Positions 1-10,595 of a stretch of 64,000 nt of DNA are shown piece after piece. The DNA is taken from the NCBI GenBank assembly GCA_946811695.1, contig OX328126.1, positions 5,168,962-5,232,961 of the forward strand, in the 5' to 3' direction. The notes under the pieces were generated by a model. That model was not told the DNA's origin and searched no databases. It saw only the letters and a list, made by a program, of their open reading frames with translations. Position 1 is the stretch's first letter; every line of letters starts with the position of its first letter. The translations under genes were made by a program, and so were the position numbers. Source of the DNA: Gonocerus acuteangulatus (taxonomy: Eukaryota; Arthropoda; Insecta; Hemiptera; Coreidae).

Positions 1-555
1 CGTGTTTCCTATGGCATTCCTAGTGACAAAGCACAGGAAACCAACTTACTTCTCTCTCATTCTTATGGAAGGCTCTATAAGTCAATGAAGAACTAAAATA
101 CTCATTACATTCCTTAATGCCTTTAAAAAGCAACCAATAAGAAAAAGAGATAGCAGACAAAACAACGTTCTAAAGAACGAAACCAACATCATTACATTAT
201 TAGGAAATATTAACATGGTGTCTTCGAATCGCCAGAAAGCTCTATTACTAACAACAAAAAAATGTTTCTAATTTTACTTATCCTGTTTTATTGACAAACA
301 CATTTTCTAATATTATATGTAATTTAAAAAAAAAATAACAAGAAATAAAAAGAGACAAAAAAACCTTTCAATAACATTTTTTTTTTTTTTTTAATTTGAC
401 CGTCCTATTATAAATTGCTTTAGGATCTTTTCTGTAGAGAATGAAGTGAGCTTTCGAAAGTTTACTTTCCACTTACCACGATTTCCCAACCGTTTTCGAG
501 ATATTTTAGAAAATATACGAAAATCCCAAAACGTTTCATCCTAGAAAAATAATTT
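1..555 (+). mobile_element. R1 interspersed repeat, partial copy
   Basis: This stretch matches 1719-2270 almost base for base, including the block around 455-540 with the phrase ACGATTTCCCAACCGTTTTC that recurs in every R1 copy of the window. The left end is cut by the window edge and the right end stops near 545, where the other copies continue. No coding potential is visible. R1 is probably a non-autonomous element, but its class is not established. Confidence 0.75.
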
Positions 556-1690
556 AGTCAGTACTATTGTCCGACCGCTTGATTGTCCCTATTCTAATCT
601 GGGTTACCCTAGAAGCAGTGGGACCACCATTCATACTCCTGAGAGGTAAAATCTCTCAGTGGTTGTTCGAAATCCGAACTTTGAGAAACAGTAGACAAAT
701 TTATATGTATATTGAAATTAGCAATTGAAATAAACTTGTGTTAAATTAAATAAACAATTATTGGGTCCACAGACCACTCATGTTGGTCTAGGTATAGAAA
801 AGTCTGTTTCCAATAGTGTTAAGAGAATTATTTAAGTTTTGCCCTTGGAAAGGAGAACATGGATGGTTTTAAGCGAATTGACAAAGCAAGGGGAGTTAGC
901 GGACCTACCTACCTTCCTAACATTTCCAATTCTCCGGGGCTTACAAACTTGCTTATCTCCAATAATGGGTTTGGTCGCTGTGTGTTTGACTTAGTGAACC
1001 GGTTTAATTTCAACATACGGATTGCCGAAGGGAGTAATAATTCAACTTTAATGGAATTAAGATCCAGGGGAGATTGAGTCTAGAGTTATGTTGACGATAT
1101 TACCCCGGTGTTTGAGGAAGTTGAGGTTCCATCTATAGGTTATGCTCCAAGTATATATACAAATAACATGAGATACGGATCGTGGAGCAATTAATGTTAA
1201 AACTTTCAATGGGATCAATTTACTGGATAGAAATTGAAAGCACCAAATGTATAGCAGTCAAAAGGTGCCCATAACGATGAGGGATATCTCATGATTTGGA
1301 CTGCGCAGTCCAGATTATTCCTCACCGTAAATAGGACATACTTGAGAGAGTTGATAATAATGAAAACATCCAATAGATTAACTGTACAGTCCAATGAGAC
1401 CGAGACTGTGCAGGCCAGGCTTGATGTGTCTGGACAAGAGGATATTTGCTTCACATTCAGTGGGTCTACTATAACTAGACTGTGCCGTCCCTGTCTTGAG
1501 GTTCATTAACTTATCGTGGGCGTGCTAGATTGTGTGCAGTCTCTGCCTTGATATTTGAACTGTATGGCAATCTTAGCATTTTAGACGTGCGTGTGGATTC
1601 TTCTTCTAAAAGGTAGAATATAATCCACCAGGCGAAAAATTCCAGAAGTGCTTACAGCTGTGACTTTCAAATTTATATATATTAATTTCA
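556..1690. other. Non-repetitive spacer, no recognised gene
   Basis: A 72-codon open frame at 859-1077 begins after AGGAGAAC and has no family resemblance that I recognise; it may be a remnant of a retroelement leader. A perfect 16-bp palindrome TGGACTGCGCAGTCCA lies at 1297-1312, and looser CTGTGCAG-like octamers recur at about 1381, 1407 and 1481. Nothing else stands out. Confidence 0.4.
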
Positions 1691-2470
1691 AAAAGTCCTA
1701 CTCACAGGAACTGCGTCATCTTAGCGTTTCCTATCGTATTCCTAGTGACAAAGCACAGGAAACCAACTTAGTTCTCCCTCATTCTTATGGGAGTCTCTAC
1801 AAGTCAATGAAGAACTAAAATACTCATTACACTCATTAATGTCTTTAAAAAACAACCAATAAGAAAAAGAGATAGCAGACAAAAAAACGTTCTAAATGAC
1901 GAAACCAACATCATTACATTAGAAGGAAATATTCACATGGTGTCTTCGAATCGCCAGAAAGCTCTATTTCTAACATAAAAAAATGTTTCTAATTTTACTT
2001 ATACCTGTTTTATTGACAAAACATTTTTCTAATATAATATGTAATTAAAAAAAATAACAAGAAATAAAAACAGACAAAAAAAAAAAAACTTTCAATAACA
2101 TTTTTTTCTTCAATGTGACCGTCCTATAATAAATTGCTTTAGAATCTTTTTTGTAGAGAATGAAGTAAGCTGTCGAAAGTTTACTTTCCACTTACCACGA
2201 TTTCCTAACCGTTTTCGAGATGTTATAGAAAATATACGAAAATCCCAAAACGTTTCATCCCTGTTATTGAAATATTTTGTTTTTAGTACTTCCGTAATTC
2301 CAAACAGAACCAAAAATTAGCTATCCTAGATTAGATGAATTTCAAAAATCTGGAACAAGCTGTTTCTGAATACCCAAAGTGAAAAAGAATTTGTATCGAT
2401 GTTTCTCGTAGACAGTTACAGATTTTGCTTTGGTTTCATTCGTTTTCCTATGTTAAGAAACCTATAAAAA

Positions 2471-3550
2471 GAGTATCTGCAAGCATATGAACTGGAAAAC
2501 GAGTATCTGCAAGCATATCAACTCGAAAACGAGTATCTGCAAGCATATGAACTGGAAAACGAGTATCTGCAAGCATATGAACTGGAAAACGAGTACCTGC
2601 AAGCATATGAACTCGAAAACGAGTATCTGCAAGCATATGAACTGGAAAACGAGTATCTGCAAGCATATTAACTCGAAAACGAGTATCTGCAAGCATATGA
2701 ACTGGAAAACGAGTATCTGCAAGCATATGAACTGGAAAACGAGTACCTGCAAGCATATCAACTCGAAAACGAGTATCTGCAAGCATATTAACTCGAAAAC
2801 GAGTATCTGCAAGCATATGAACTGGAAAACGAGTATCTGCAAGCATATGAACTGGAAAACGAGTACCTGCAAGCATATCAACTCGAAAACGAGTATCTGC
2901 AAGCATATCAACTCGAAAACGAGTATCTGCAAGCATATTAACTCGAAAACGAGTATCTGCAAGCATATCAACTCGAAAACGAGTACCTGCAAGCATATCA
3001 ACTCGAAAACGAGTATCTGCAAGCATATCAACTCGAAAACGAGTATCTGCAAGCATATCAACTCGAAAACGAGTATCTGCAAGCATATCAACTCGAAAAC
3101 GAGTATCTGCAAGCATATGAACTGGAAAACGAGTATCTGCAAGCATATCAACTCGAAAACGAGTATCTGCAAGCATATCAACTCGAAAACGAGTACCTGC
3201 AAGCATATCAACTCGAAAACGAGTACCTGCAAGCATATCAACTCGAAAACGAGTATCTGCAAGCATATTAACTCGAAAACGAGTATCTGCAAGCATATGA
3301 ACTGGAAAACGAGTATCTGCAAGCATATCAACTCGAAAACGAGTACCTGCAAGCATATCAACTCGAAAACGAGTATCTGCAAGCATATCAACTCGAAAAC
3401 GAGTATCTGCAAGCATATGAACTGGAAAACGAGTATCTGCAAGCATATCAACTCGAAAACGAGTACCTGCAAGCATATCAACTCGAAAACGAGTATCTGC
3501 AAGCATATTAACTCGAAAACGAGTATCTGCAAGCATATCAACTCGAAAAC
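2471..3550. repeat. Minisatellite, 36 x 30 bp
   Basis: Exactly 36 units of 30 bp (GAGTATCTGCAAGCATATSA followed by ACTSGAAAAC). Variation is confined to a few positions: ATGA/ATCA/ATTA, CTGG/CTCG and TATC/TACC. Because 30 is divisible by three, open frames of about 360 codons run on both strands, but they are products of the periodicity. The homologous place in the R1 copy at 23754-23800 holds a single unit. Confidence 0.95.
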
Positions 3551-3662
3551 GTAAGCGTTACCACTTTTTTCGCGTGAATTTTGCTCCAAAAACCGTGTTG
3601 GGGTAGACGGATTCTCCTGGTTAACGAACTTGACCTTTCAAATTATAAGAAAGATTTTTGTG

Positions 3663-3666
<4 letters not shown>

Positions 3667-3721
<55 letters not shown>

Positions 3722-3722
3722 A
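3667..3722. repeat. (TA)n(TG)n microsatellite inside R1
   Basis: Alternating TA followed by TG. The same slot in other R1 copies (23959-24021, 42437-42471, 57467-57536) also holds a TA run, so it is an intrinsic part of the element. Confidence 0.9.
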
Positions 3723-3818
3723 CAAATTTGAACTACCGACATTTTCGTGAACCATGGGTTGTGAAACATGAAAGTTTCTTCATCCCTTTGGAGGGAGGGA
3801 GGAACCGCGCTAAAAAGA

Positions 3819-4216
3819 AATAATAATAGGATAATTAATAAAGATTATATGATATTAAACCCGCCTAGAGACAAACCATCATATTTCCCGAAGTAATTGC
3901 ATTTGTAAGAGCACGTGCCGAACCCCTGTGTTTATAGAATGTGGGCTCTATTAATTAACTCTCTGAAATAGATTCGAAACGCCCTTGAGTGGAAGACAAA
4001 TAGAGATACTGGACTTTATCAATGTTTTCCCACTAGGAATTGCCAGCGGTATGGAGTTAGTGGTGGCCTTTGTTTGTATTCATTTGGAATAGCAACACTT
4101 TTTATTTCATTCGATTTTAGGGGACCGCCAAAAAGCCACCACTAGCGGCGAGGAAAAAAAGTGTAAATTCCATTTCAACACGGAACATCGACCAAAATTC
4201 ATTTTAGAAGAACTTT
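3819..4216. other. Spacer, nothing recognised
   Basis: AT-rich single-copy-looking sequence between an R1 tail and a Harbinger-like start. No open frame, tRNA-like box or repeat seen. Confidence 0.4.
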
Positions 4217-4530
4217 GGCCGGCCATACACGCTCAGGTTTACCTGCACAGGTGTACCTGTACAGGCGAGAGCTTACACACGCTCCTGTACACCGGACGTG
4301 TAAAGGATTTCAACAGTCTAGAAATGGCGAGCCGACAAGATGACGTCATTGCTTTCGTGGGTTTGTTAGTGGCTATAAACAGCAAAAAATTCCAAAACAC
4401 ACGCTTTTGGTTTTCCTTGCTCTTAATTCGCCACAAACAGGGTTCTGTTCTGCAAATTTTATTGAATTCCTCGACAATTCGGTTCCGCTTTCGGACAGAC
4501 ATGATGACTTCAAGGGGTAACAATACCTCC
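4217..4530 (+). pseudogene. Possible PIF/Harbinger-type element 5' end with N-terminal transposase remnant
   Basis: Seen: the stretch opens with GGCCGGCCATACACGCTC and several short palindromes (CCTGCACAGG, CCTGTACAGG), followed by an ATG at 4324 and a 69-codon frame. The peptide contains ENTRFWF-like order (NTRFWFSLLLIRHKQGSV), which recalls the RFWV..LL.RR...G region near the start of HARBI1-type nucleases. The frame stops at 4533 and no catalytic DDE part follows. The minus strand also has a 94-codon frame over the same bases, containing RTEPCLWRIKSKE, which weakly recalls a MADF domain; at most one of the two is real. Inference: a decayed Harbinger fragment. It could equally be chance. 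Confidence 0.3.
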
Positions 4531-4891
4531 TAACTTTCGTTTACCGTTTTATATTTGATGGACTTAAATGCTTCCTTAACTTATCCTTAATATTAGAATA
4601 GAAGTATTACACGTACTTCACTGGATTTAACTTTTTTGTTTCAAAATAATTTTAGATTTTTGTTCTAGATTAAAAATTGCCTTCTGCAGACTACCGCCAG
4701 TGATATAAAGGGTTCACGTCGTTATTTTGAATAATCACTCGAATAATAATTTATTCGAATAATGCCCAACACTGAGTAGGTGATACTTTTACCACTCTCA
4801 CCCATAGTGTCTTGAGATTGAGCTATCTCCTCACTCAAATATTACACAGGTTATATCTCATAAAATGAATTTTCGCCCTACCTTTTTTTAG
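4531..4891. other. AT-rich spacer
   Basis: No repeat or gene recognised. A short GAATAATnnnTTATTCGAATAA inverted motif lies near 4738-4765. Confidence 0.4.
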
Positions 4892-5415
4892 CATAAATAT
4901 GCTTTAGCGGTGACTAAACTGGAAATAACCGTTACAAAAAAGTGTCCGCTGCGTTCTCGCATGCGCAGTGGCCATGTACGACAAAGAAGACTTTATGTGT
5001 CACAAAAAAGACTCCGCTGGCGTTCGAGCGTGCACAGTGGCGTGGTCATGTTCGAAAATGAAGACTGTAGGGAAAAAAAAGTGTTTGCTGGCGTTCGCGC
5101 ATGCGTAGTAGTGTTCTCGCATGCTCAGTGGGCTTTTACGAAAAAGAAGACTGTAAATGTCACAATAAAGTGTCCGCTGGCGTTTGAGCATGCGCAGATG
5201 CGTTCCCGCATGCGCAGTGGCCATGTGGAAAGAAGACTGTATGTTATAGTGTACATTACATAGGTTTATTTGGTGGACCTAGCGTTATACGAATATGTCA
5301 CAAGAAGGTGTCCGCTGGCGTTCGCCCATGCGTGGTGGCCACGTACGACAAAGAAGGCTGTATGTTATAGAGTACATTACATAGGGTTTTCGGGCGGACC
5401 TAAAGCATATTTATG
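4892..5415. mobile_element. MITE M1, long copy with internal subrepeats
   Basis: Left terminus CATAAATATGCTTTAGC at 4892-4908 and right terminus CTAAAGCATATTTATG ending at 5415 are inverted repeats. Between them a unit containing GTGTCCGCTGGCGTTCGCGC and ATGCGCAGTGGCCATGT is repeated about five times in degenerate form, so this copy is far longer than its relatives at 39555-39691 and 53983-54141. No coding capacity. A shared phrase GAATTTGAGCAGAAGGCTCT follows the right terminus in all three copies, so the true element end may lie slightly further out. Confidence 0.75.
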
Positions 5416-5967
5416 TTCAAGAATTTGAGCAGAAGGCTCTAAAAGAAATATTTTTTTTTTTTTTGTTATTCTAGAAGTTGCACAAGTTTGCCACAAGATG
5501 GTGCGTACGTATAATTTGTTCCCGTCTCCTATATTAGGACTAAGTTCACTAATTAGTTAAGAGACAATAATTAATATGATATCAGCTCTGCGTGAGGTGT
5601 GCATCACTGGCCAGACGAATTCTGCATGACCCGCACAGCACCCGTGTATTGAATGTAGCTTTTTTTCCAATGAGAGAAAATGCCATATCCCAGTGTGCGG
5701 TCTCACCCACCAAAAACCCCTCATTTCTGGTATTATTCCCTCTTGGAACAGCTGCTTTGGCCAATCTTCAAGTGGGTAATTGAATGTAATTACCAAATAG
5801 GTAAATAGATTTTAAGTTTTCACGTCACAATGCAGTCCTCTAATGATCCAAAATTGAGAGACAGCTAATGACCAGAGAAACTGGGATCCATGCCCAGCTG
5901 GATGTTAACTCATTTGTTGATACTAACACAGATCTGAGCGTTCAAGGCAGCGCGCCACCATTGCTAC
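5416..5967. other. Spacer, nothing recognised
   Basis: A T-run at 5452-5464 and a TTAA-rich patch. Small overlapping frames at 5557-5796 on both strands show no family resemblance. Confidence 0.4.
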
Positions 5968-5970
5968 TAA

Positions 5971-6269
5971 GGCCGCTCGTCCACGGGAACCGAAAAGCTG
6001 CGAAATGAATTCGTCCGAATTCGGACGAATACGCACGAAGAATCCAAACACGAGGCTCCATCATGGACCGCGTCCATTGGGCCAGTATCGTTCGTCCGAA
6101 TAGTGATGGTTGAAAATGGACTGTGAGTACGAGCCATCAAGTCTAGTGCGAATTCGGACGAACACTGAGGAAATGGACGAGAGGCATTCGCCAAATTCGG
6201 ACGAACGCCGTTCGTCCGAATTCGTTGCTTCGCAGTTCGCAGCTTTTCGGTTCCAGTGGACGAGCGGCC
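5971..6269. mobile_element. Harbinger-like MITE, 299 bp, TAA target duplication
   Basis: Termini GGCCGCTCGTCCAC (5971 on) and its inverse GTGGACGAGCGGCC (to 6269) form imperfect terminal inverted repeats of about 35 bp continuing through GGAACCGAAAAGCTGCGAA. The element is flanked by TAA at 5968-5970 and 6270-6272. A 3-bp TAA/TTA duplication with a GG start fits PIF/Harbinger. Inside, palindromic TTCGTCCGAATTCGGACGAA and shorter GAATTCGGACGAA pieces recur. Small frames inside it are by-products of the palindromes. Confidence 0.7.
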
Positions 6270-6272
6270 TAA

Positions 6273-6869
6273 CACAGATATGTGATTGTGAGCAACTGCT
6301 TCTTTCACATATTTGTCTGCCTCAGAACCGACATTAGCAGTATATAAATCAGCTACTGGTATATTAGAATTGCCTGTAAATAGTCTAGGCTCCTCCTTTT
6401 CAAACTATACCAGCTGTATTTACCGTAAGCCCTCAAACCATATTTTTCGTAATTGTAATTTGGCAAAAATAATTCAGCACTGGGTGGTTGTTGAGGCACC
6501 AACCCTGTAGCACCTAGTTAATAACAAGCCTTATAATGTTCCGCAGCAAATGGGTTAAAGATTTGGTGCCTTAATATAGAAAAACAATATAAGATTTAGT
6601 TAGGAGAATACCATTTACTACATCCTCCATTACAGACACATTAGCAACTAATGAAAGAAACATTCCTTAATAGAGAACCATATAATCTATCTCCTGCTGA
6701 TATATTAGCTTAAAACCATCTCGCCGTGAAACAATAGCTTCTGATATGACAGATGAAGGAGTCAGTGATATGTAATATCAGTGGGAGAAAACCAATGATA
6801 TATATTTCTCTAGTATTTTTTCAGGCTTTCACCGAATGTAATATTTGTTCCAAGATTAATTACTATACC
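6273..6869. other. Spacer, nothing recognised
   Basis: No repeat or gene seen. Its last 11 bases before the SINE (ATTGTCTGAGG, 6870-6880) are the left target duplication of the next feature. Confidence 0.4.
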
Positions 6870-6880
6870 ATTGTCTGAGG

Positions 6881-7209
6881 ATGGGGACGAGGTTAGCTCA
6901 GTGGTAGAGCACTCGACTAATAAACTGGAGGAGCCAGGTTCGAAACCCGAGCATGCACTAAAGATTTTTATCTTCTAGTATCTTCGTTCGAGGGTTGTAA
7001 TTGGGGTCCCAGATAGTCCCTACGCTCGCCCAGCTTTTAATTAATTATTTATTTTATTATTGGGTACCTGCAAGGGGGAAAATCAGGTGACCGGAGCATA
7101 GAACTGACCAGACTATCTCCCTAGTGCGGAATGGTCAAGAATCAGATAGCTCTAGAGTATCTGCCCCTCTGGGCCCTTGTGGCCTGTTACGGGAATGATT
7201 TTTTTTTTT
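6881..7209 (+). mobile_element. tRNA-derived SINE with 11-bp target site duplication
   Basis: A tRNA-like head carries a box A (TTAGCTCAGTGG, 6893-6904) and a box B (GGTTCGAAACC, 6937-6947), the internal RNA polymerase III promoter. A tRNA-unrelated body of about 250 bp follows, ending in a T-run. The flanks are perfect direct repeats ATTGTCTGAGG at 6870-6880 and 7210-7220, the signature of LINE-driven insertion. The anticodon arm is degraded, so it is not a functional tRNA. Related body fragments occur at 12234-12305 and within 14946-15557 and 20005-20050. Confidence 0.88.
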
Positions 7210-7267
7210 ATTGTCTGAGGAAATATTCATGCATAATACACATATCGAAAGGAACGAAATAAAATTC

Positions 7268-7582
7268 TAGAATCACTGTAACTAGTTTGGTTCGGGAAGC
7301 ATAGAATCACTGTAACTAGTTTGGTTCGGGAAGCATAGAATCACTGTAACTAGTTTGGTTCGGGAAGCATAGAATCACTGTAACTAGTTTGGTTCGGGAA
7401 GCATAGAATCACTGTAACTAGTTTGGTTCGGGAAGCATAGAATCACTGTAACTAGTTTGGTTCGGGAAGCATAGAATCACTGTAACTAGTTTGGTTCGGG
7501 AAGCATAGAATCACTGTAACTAGTTTGGTTCGGGAAGCATAGAATCACTGTAACTAGTTTGGTTCGGGAAGCATAGAATCAC
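7268..7582. repeat. Minisatellite, about 9 x 34 bp
   Basis: Nearly identical 34-bp units containing ACTGTAACTAGTTTGGTTCG. No divergence between units is visible, suggesting recent expansion. The flanks are AT-rich and show no parent element. Confidence 0.93.
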
Positions 7583-8297
7583 AATTTTTAACATTTTTCC
7601 TTCATGCTTTATGCATCTTTTTGACACAAAATAAATTTATGAACAAATTTAATTTAATTAAAATTTTGTTGATTATTGATTGTATATCTGCAAGGAGCAT
7701 TTTTCAAAGAAAAATCTGATTATTTGTATATGATTTTGGTTTTTGCGTGGTATAAAACGGTGCTGGAAATAAAATCTAAGCAAAATAAATACATTAACAC
7801 AGATGAGAAATGATAGTTTTCCAAAATTATGAAAAATATAAACAAAATGTCAATATTCCATAGACCAATCTGAGACTGAGAAAACACTGATTAAAGGTCC
7901 TATCAATTGGTGAAGTGGGGGAATTACTAGAACAACAAAAAAAGAGCCCCCTAGGTAACGAAAAAATTCAATTTTAAGAGAAACCCTATTTCTTTTTCAA
8001 GCCCGCACCTGTGCAGGAACAGCGGTAAGAGGGTTAAGCATAAGGCACCTACATGAAGAGCAGAGTAACTGAGTTCATATCTAGTCCAGGTGATTTAATT
8101 TTTCTAAAAATAAAGATTTAATAACTATTTGTACTAGGATTCGCTTAAAAAATAAATAAATAAGTAAAAAATAAAAATGTATTAACATTTTTTTCCTTCA
8201 GATGCTGTTTTTTTTTGTGCTTAGAGAGGGTTCCGCCTATGAAAACATTCATTGGAATAAATCCGTCTTAAAATTAAAATTACCTCGAATAAAATAT

Positions 8298-8300
<3 letters not shown>
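7583..8300. other. AT-rich spacer with a possible piggyBac-like end
   Basis: Mostly unrecognised. At 8005-8037 a small GCAC..GTGC hairpin is followed about 15 bp later by GAGGGTTAA, an arrangement seen at other piggyBac-like termini in the window. Confidence 0.3.

Positions 8301-8344
<44 letters not shown>
8301..8344. repeat. (AT)n microsatellite
   Basis: About 22 AT dinucleotides. Confidence 0.95.
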
Positions 8345-8348
<4 letters not shown>

Positions 8349-8446
8349 ATATACATATACATAGCTTTCTCGTTTCATTTAGAGGCTTCGGAGACGATAT
8401 AGTACAAATTTTCTCTTTAACTATTTTATTTCAAATGTTTTCCCCG

Positions 8447-8480
8447 ACATGTTTCGTGCCTTTGAGTACCTCTTCTTATT
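8447..8480 (-). ncRNA. Degenerate hammerhead-like core of a Penelope-type terminus
   Basis: On the minus strand AAGAAGA, a short stem region, then GAAACATGTCGGGG. It is closely related to the better core at 19448-19486, but the CUGANGA box has lost its first bases, so it is not expected to be active. Confidence 0.3.
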
Positions 8481-9170
8481 ATGAAGTCGTTTTGTCTTCA
8501 TGTTATCCAAATTGCGCATGGTTCAATTATAATAACTCGACATTTTGATATGGATACAATATCACATATTTTATAATCATAATGAGCACCATATATTTTT
8601 GTAAATATCAACCATTGTGGGGATCATTATTGAAATATGTCCTCGTTGTTATATATCTCCTGACAAAATAAAAATATATCGTAAATTGAATGCATAAGAT
8701 AAATTTTGAAATAAATAAATAAAGAGGAATGATGTGATAACAATCTGGAGTTGATTGATTGCTATAAAGGATCATATTTCAGAAGCAGCCATTCATAACT
8801 TATTTCAACCTTCAATCTTTCACATCTAGAAGTGATGAAATATTGACAAATATTTTAATTAATATATTTATTCTGAGAATAATATTGAAATTGATAAAGA
8901 AAATAAAATGAAAGAAAGGTCTCTTCGCGGGTCTCCAATCCCCTGCTTACGGGCCTTCTTGTTGCCCATATTTTTGTTGAATTGATAAGAGTGTATATTC
9001 TGCTGATAAGGGGAAGTGATAGACGTGTTTCCATGATGGAGAATCACTTAATGTCATTCCGTCTTATCGGTGAACGTTTCTGCTCTAATGGCCGTTCCTA
9101 ATAGCATAATTAATGTTGCTTGATAATGTATTAATGGAGTTGGTATGAATGTTTCTATTTTATTTTACAA
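8481..9170. other. AT-rich spacer
   Basis: No gene or repeat recognised. Confidence 0.4.
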
Positions 9171-9300
9171 ACTAGCCGAATACCCGTGCTTCGTCACGGC
9201 AGATAAGTAGTTATTTTTTTTTGCGTTAAATAATGTATTATCAAAATTAACGCTACTACATATTTTTGTAAAGTTTGTGATAGCACGGTTCCCGTCATTC
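9171..9300 (+). mobile_element. R4 repeat head
   Basis: Begins CTAGCCGAATACCCGTGCTT and continues through ACGCTACTACATA. The same head occurs at 62408-62590 and, inverted, at 52900-53098, where it leads directly into R1 body. This copy ends before the R1 part. Confidence 0.6.
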
Positions 9301-9340
9301 TATAAGTTATTCATCAATTGATAAGTAATCAAAGTATAAT

Positions 9341-9380
9341 GTTTCTTGACATTGGGGCGCCCGGACCAGTGTCAAGAAAC
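9341..9380. other. Strong hairpin
   Basis: GTTTCTTGACATTGG and its near-perfect inverse CCAGTGTCAAGAAAC are separated by about 10 GC-rich bases. It may be a small foldback or element terminus; function unknown. Confidence 0.6.
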
Positions 9381-9809
9381 AGATAACATAGAGATAAACT
9401 GTTATCTATAACGGTTACCAGTAACAGGAGTTAAACCAGTACAGGTTTAAATTCGTTGTCATTAATAAATGGACGTTAAAATTTAAAAATTGTTGTCATT
9501 TGGAAACACCCATTATATTTGCGAGCATTACCAAGAAGTGTTCTGACTGGGGATGCTCATGGGTGAGGAGGCTGTGAAAGGGTTCGGGATATTATTGCCT
9601 CGGATGGACCATCACCAGGTATAGCGAAAAAATCACAGTTTATGGTAACCATCCGCCGTGCGTACTTCTTGATACGGAAAGGGTTAATGATTATCCATTG
9701 TATAATTTATAAACACTTAGTAAAAAACTATTAATATTTTTCACTTAACATTTTTCCATTTCTGATAAATCCTAAAACAAAAGTCCTTAATATTTAGTAT
9801 AAAGCTAAT
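9381..9809. other. Spacer with GGGTTAA motif
   Basis: An ATGG-TAA-CCAT hairpin near 9640 is followed by GGAAAGGGTTAATG at 9676-9689. Otherwise unrecognised. Confidence 0.3.
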
Positions 9810-10283
9810 TTTTTTTTTTTTTTTTTTTTTTTTAATAATTTATGAGCACCCCGCATTGACAGCGTTTCACCCAGGTACACATATAAAATAGAAATACATA
9901 GCAATGATTCAAATACATAATTATAATCTTATATAATAATTATAAATCCTTAATAGTTAACATATTACATAATTATAAATCCAATTACATTATTGTGTGT
10001 ATCAATCTAATGATACAATTAAGTTTGTGAACAACATACAGCTAAAAGTAAAATTAACTAGTAAAAAAAAAAAAAATTTTAAGAAAAACTTATAATTATA
10101 AAGGAAACGAAGAAAATAGTTCCTATGTACAATATGACTATATATAATCGCAACAGTTTCTATTTACAATATAGGTTCTATGCATAATATGACAACATAC
10201 ATATGAACAACAGCCCCATGTACAATCAATAGGAAGGATCCTATGTAAAATAATGATGAATATATTACGTCATGAGTGATGTT

Positions 10284-10288
<5 letters not shown>

Positions 10289-10331
<43 letters not shown>
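10289..10331. repeat. Poly(A) tract
   Basis: About 43 consecutive A. It lies in plus orientation inside minus-strand LINE territory, so it probably marks a separate insertion. Confidence 0.9.
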
Positions 10332-10333
<2 letters not shown>

Positions 10334-10354
10334 CTTCATCGGCAATGTTAAAGT

Positions 10355-10595
10355 TACAGTTTGGGTCGTCTAGACAATCAAAGACAATGAATTAAGGAAA
10401 TTAAGTGGTTGCTGTAATACATACTACACCCACATGTTGACTATTTGAGGAGTTTGGTCTGGGGTTTGTTAAAAGCATAGTTTGGGTCGTCTAAACAATC
10501 AAAGACAATGAATTAAGAAAATTAAGTGGTTGCTGTAATACATACTACACCCACATGTTGACTATTTGAGGAGTTTGGTCTGGGGTTTGTTAAAT
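10355..10595. repeat. 121-bp tandem duplication
   Basis: Two near-identical copies, beginning near TTTGGGTCGTCTAGACAATC (10360) and again near 10481, probably within the LINE 3' untranslated region. Confidence 0.85.

Larger units (their letters stand above)
1695..3818 (+). mobile_element. R1 interspersed repeat, long copy with internal minisatellite
   Basis: The copy starts with the R1 head (CAGGAACTGCGTCATCTTAG near 1708), runs through the conserved body, and ends at GGAGGAACCGCGCTAAAA near 3800-3815. The head carries TTAGCG..TTCC and the tail carries the inverse GGAACCGCGCTAA, so the ends form a short imperfect inverted repeat. Compared with the copy at 22975-24165, it differs chiefly by a 36-fold expansion of a 30-bp segment at 2471-3550. 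A TA microsatellite sits at the same internal place as in other copies. Confidence 0.75.

Noticed and set aside
1297..1560. Spaced CTGTGCAG-like operators
   Set aside because: Spacing is irregular and similarity drops quickly; only the first palindrome is exact.
2448..3589. Frames of 355-375 codons on both strands
   Set aside because: They follow the 30-bp period of the minisatellite in three registers; residues repeat every ten codons and no start context or family is visible.
6881..6955. Functional tRNA gene
   Set aside because: Boxes A and B are good but the anticodon and acceptor arms do not pair; it is the head of a SINE with target duplications.
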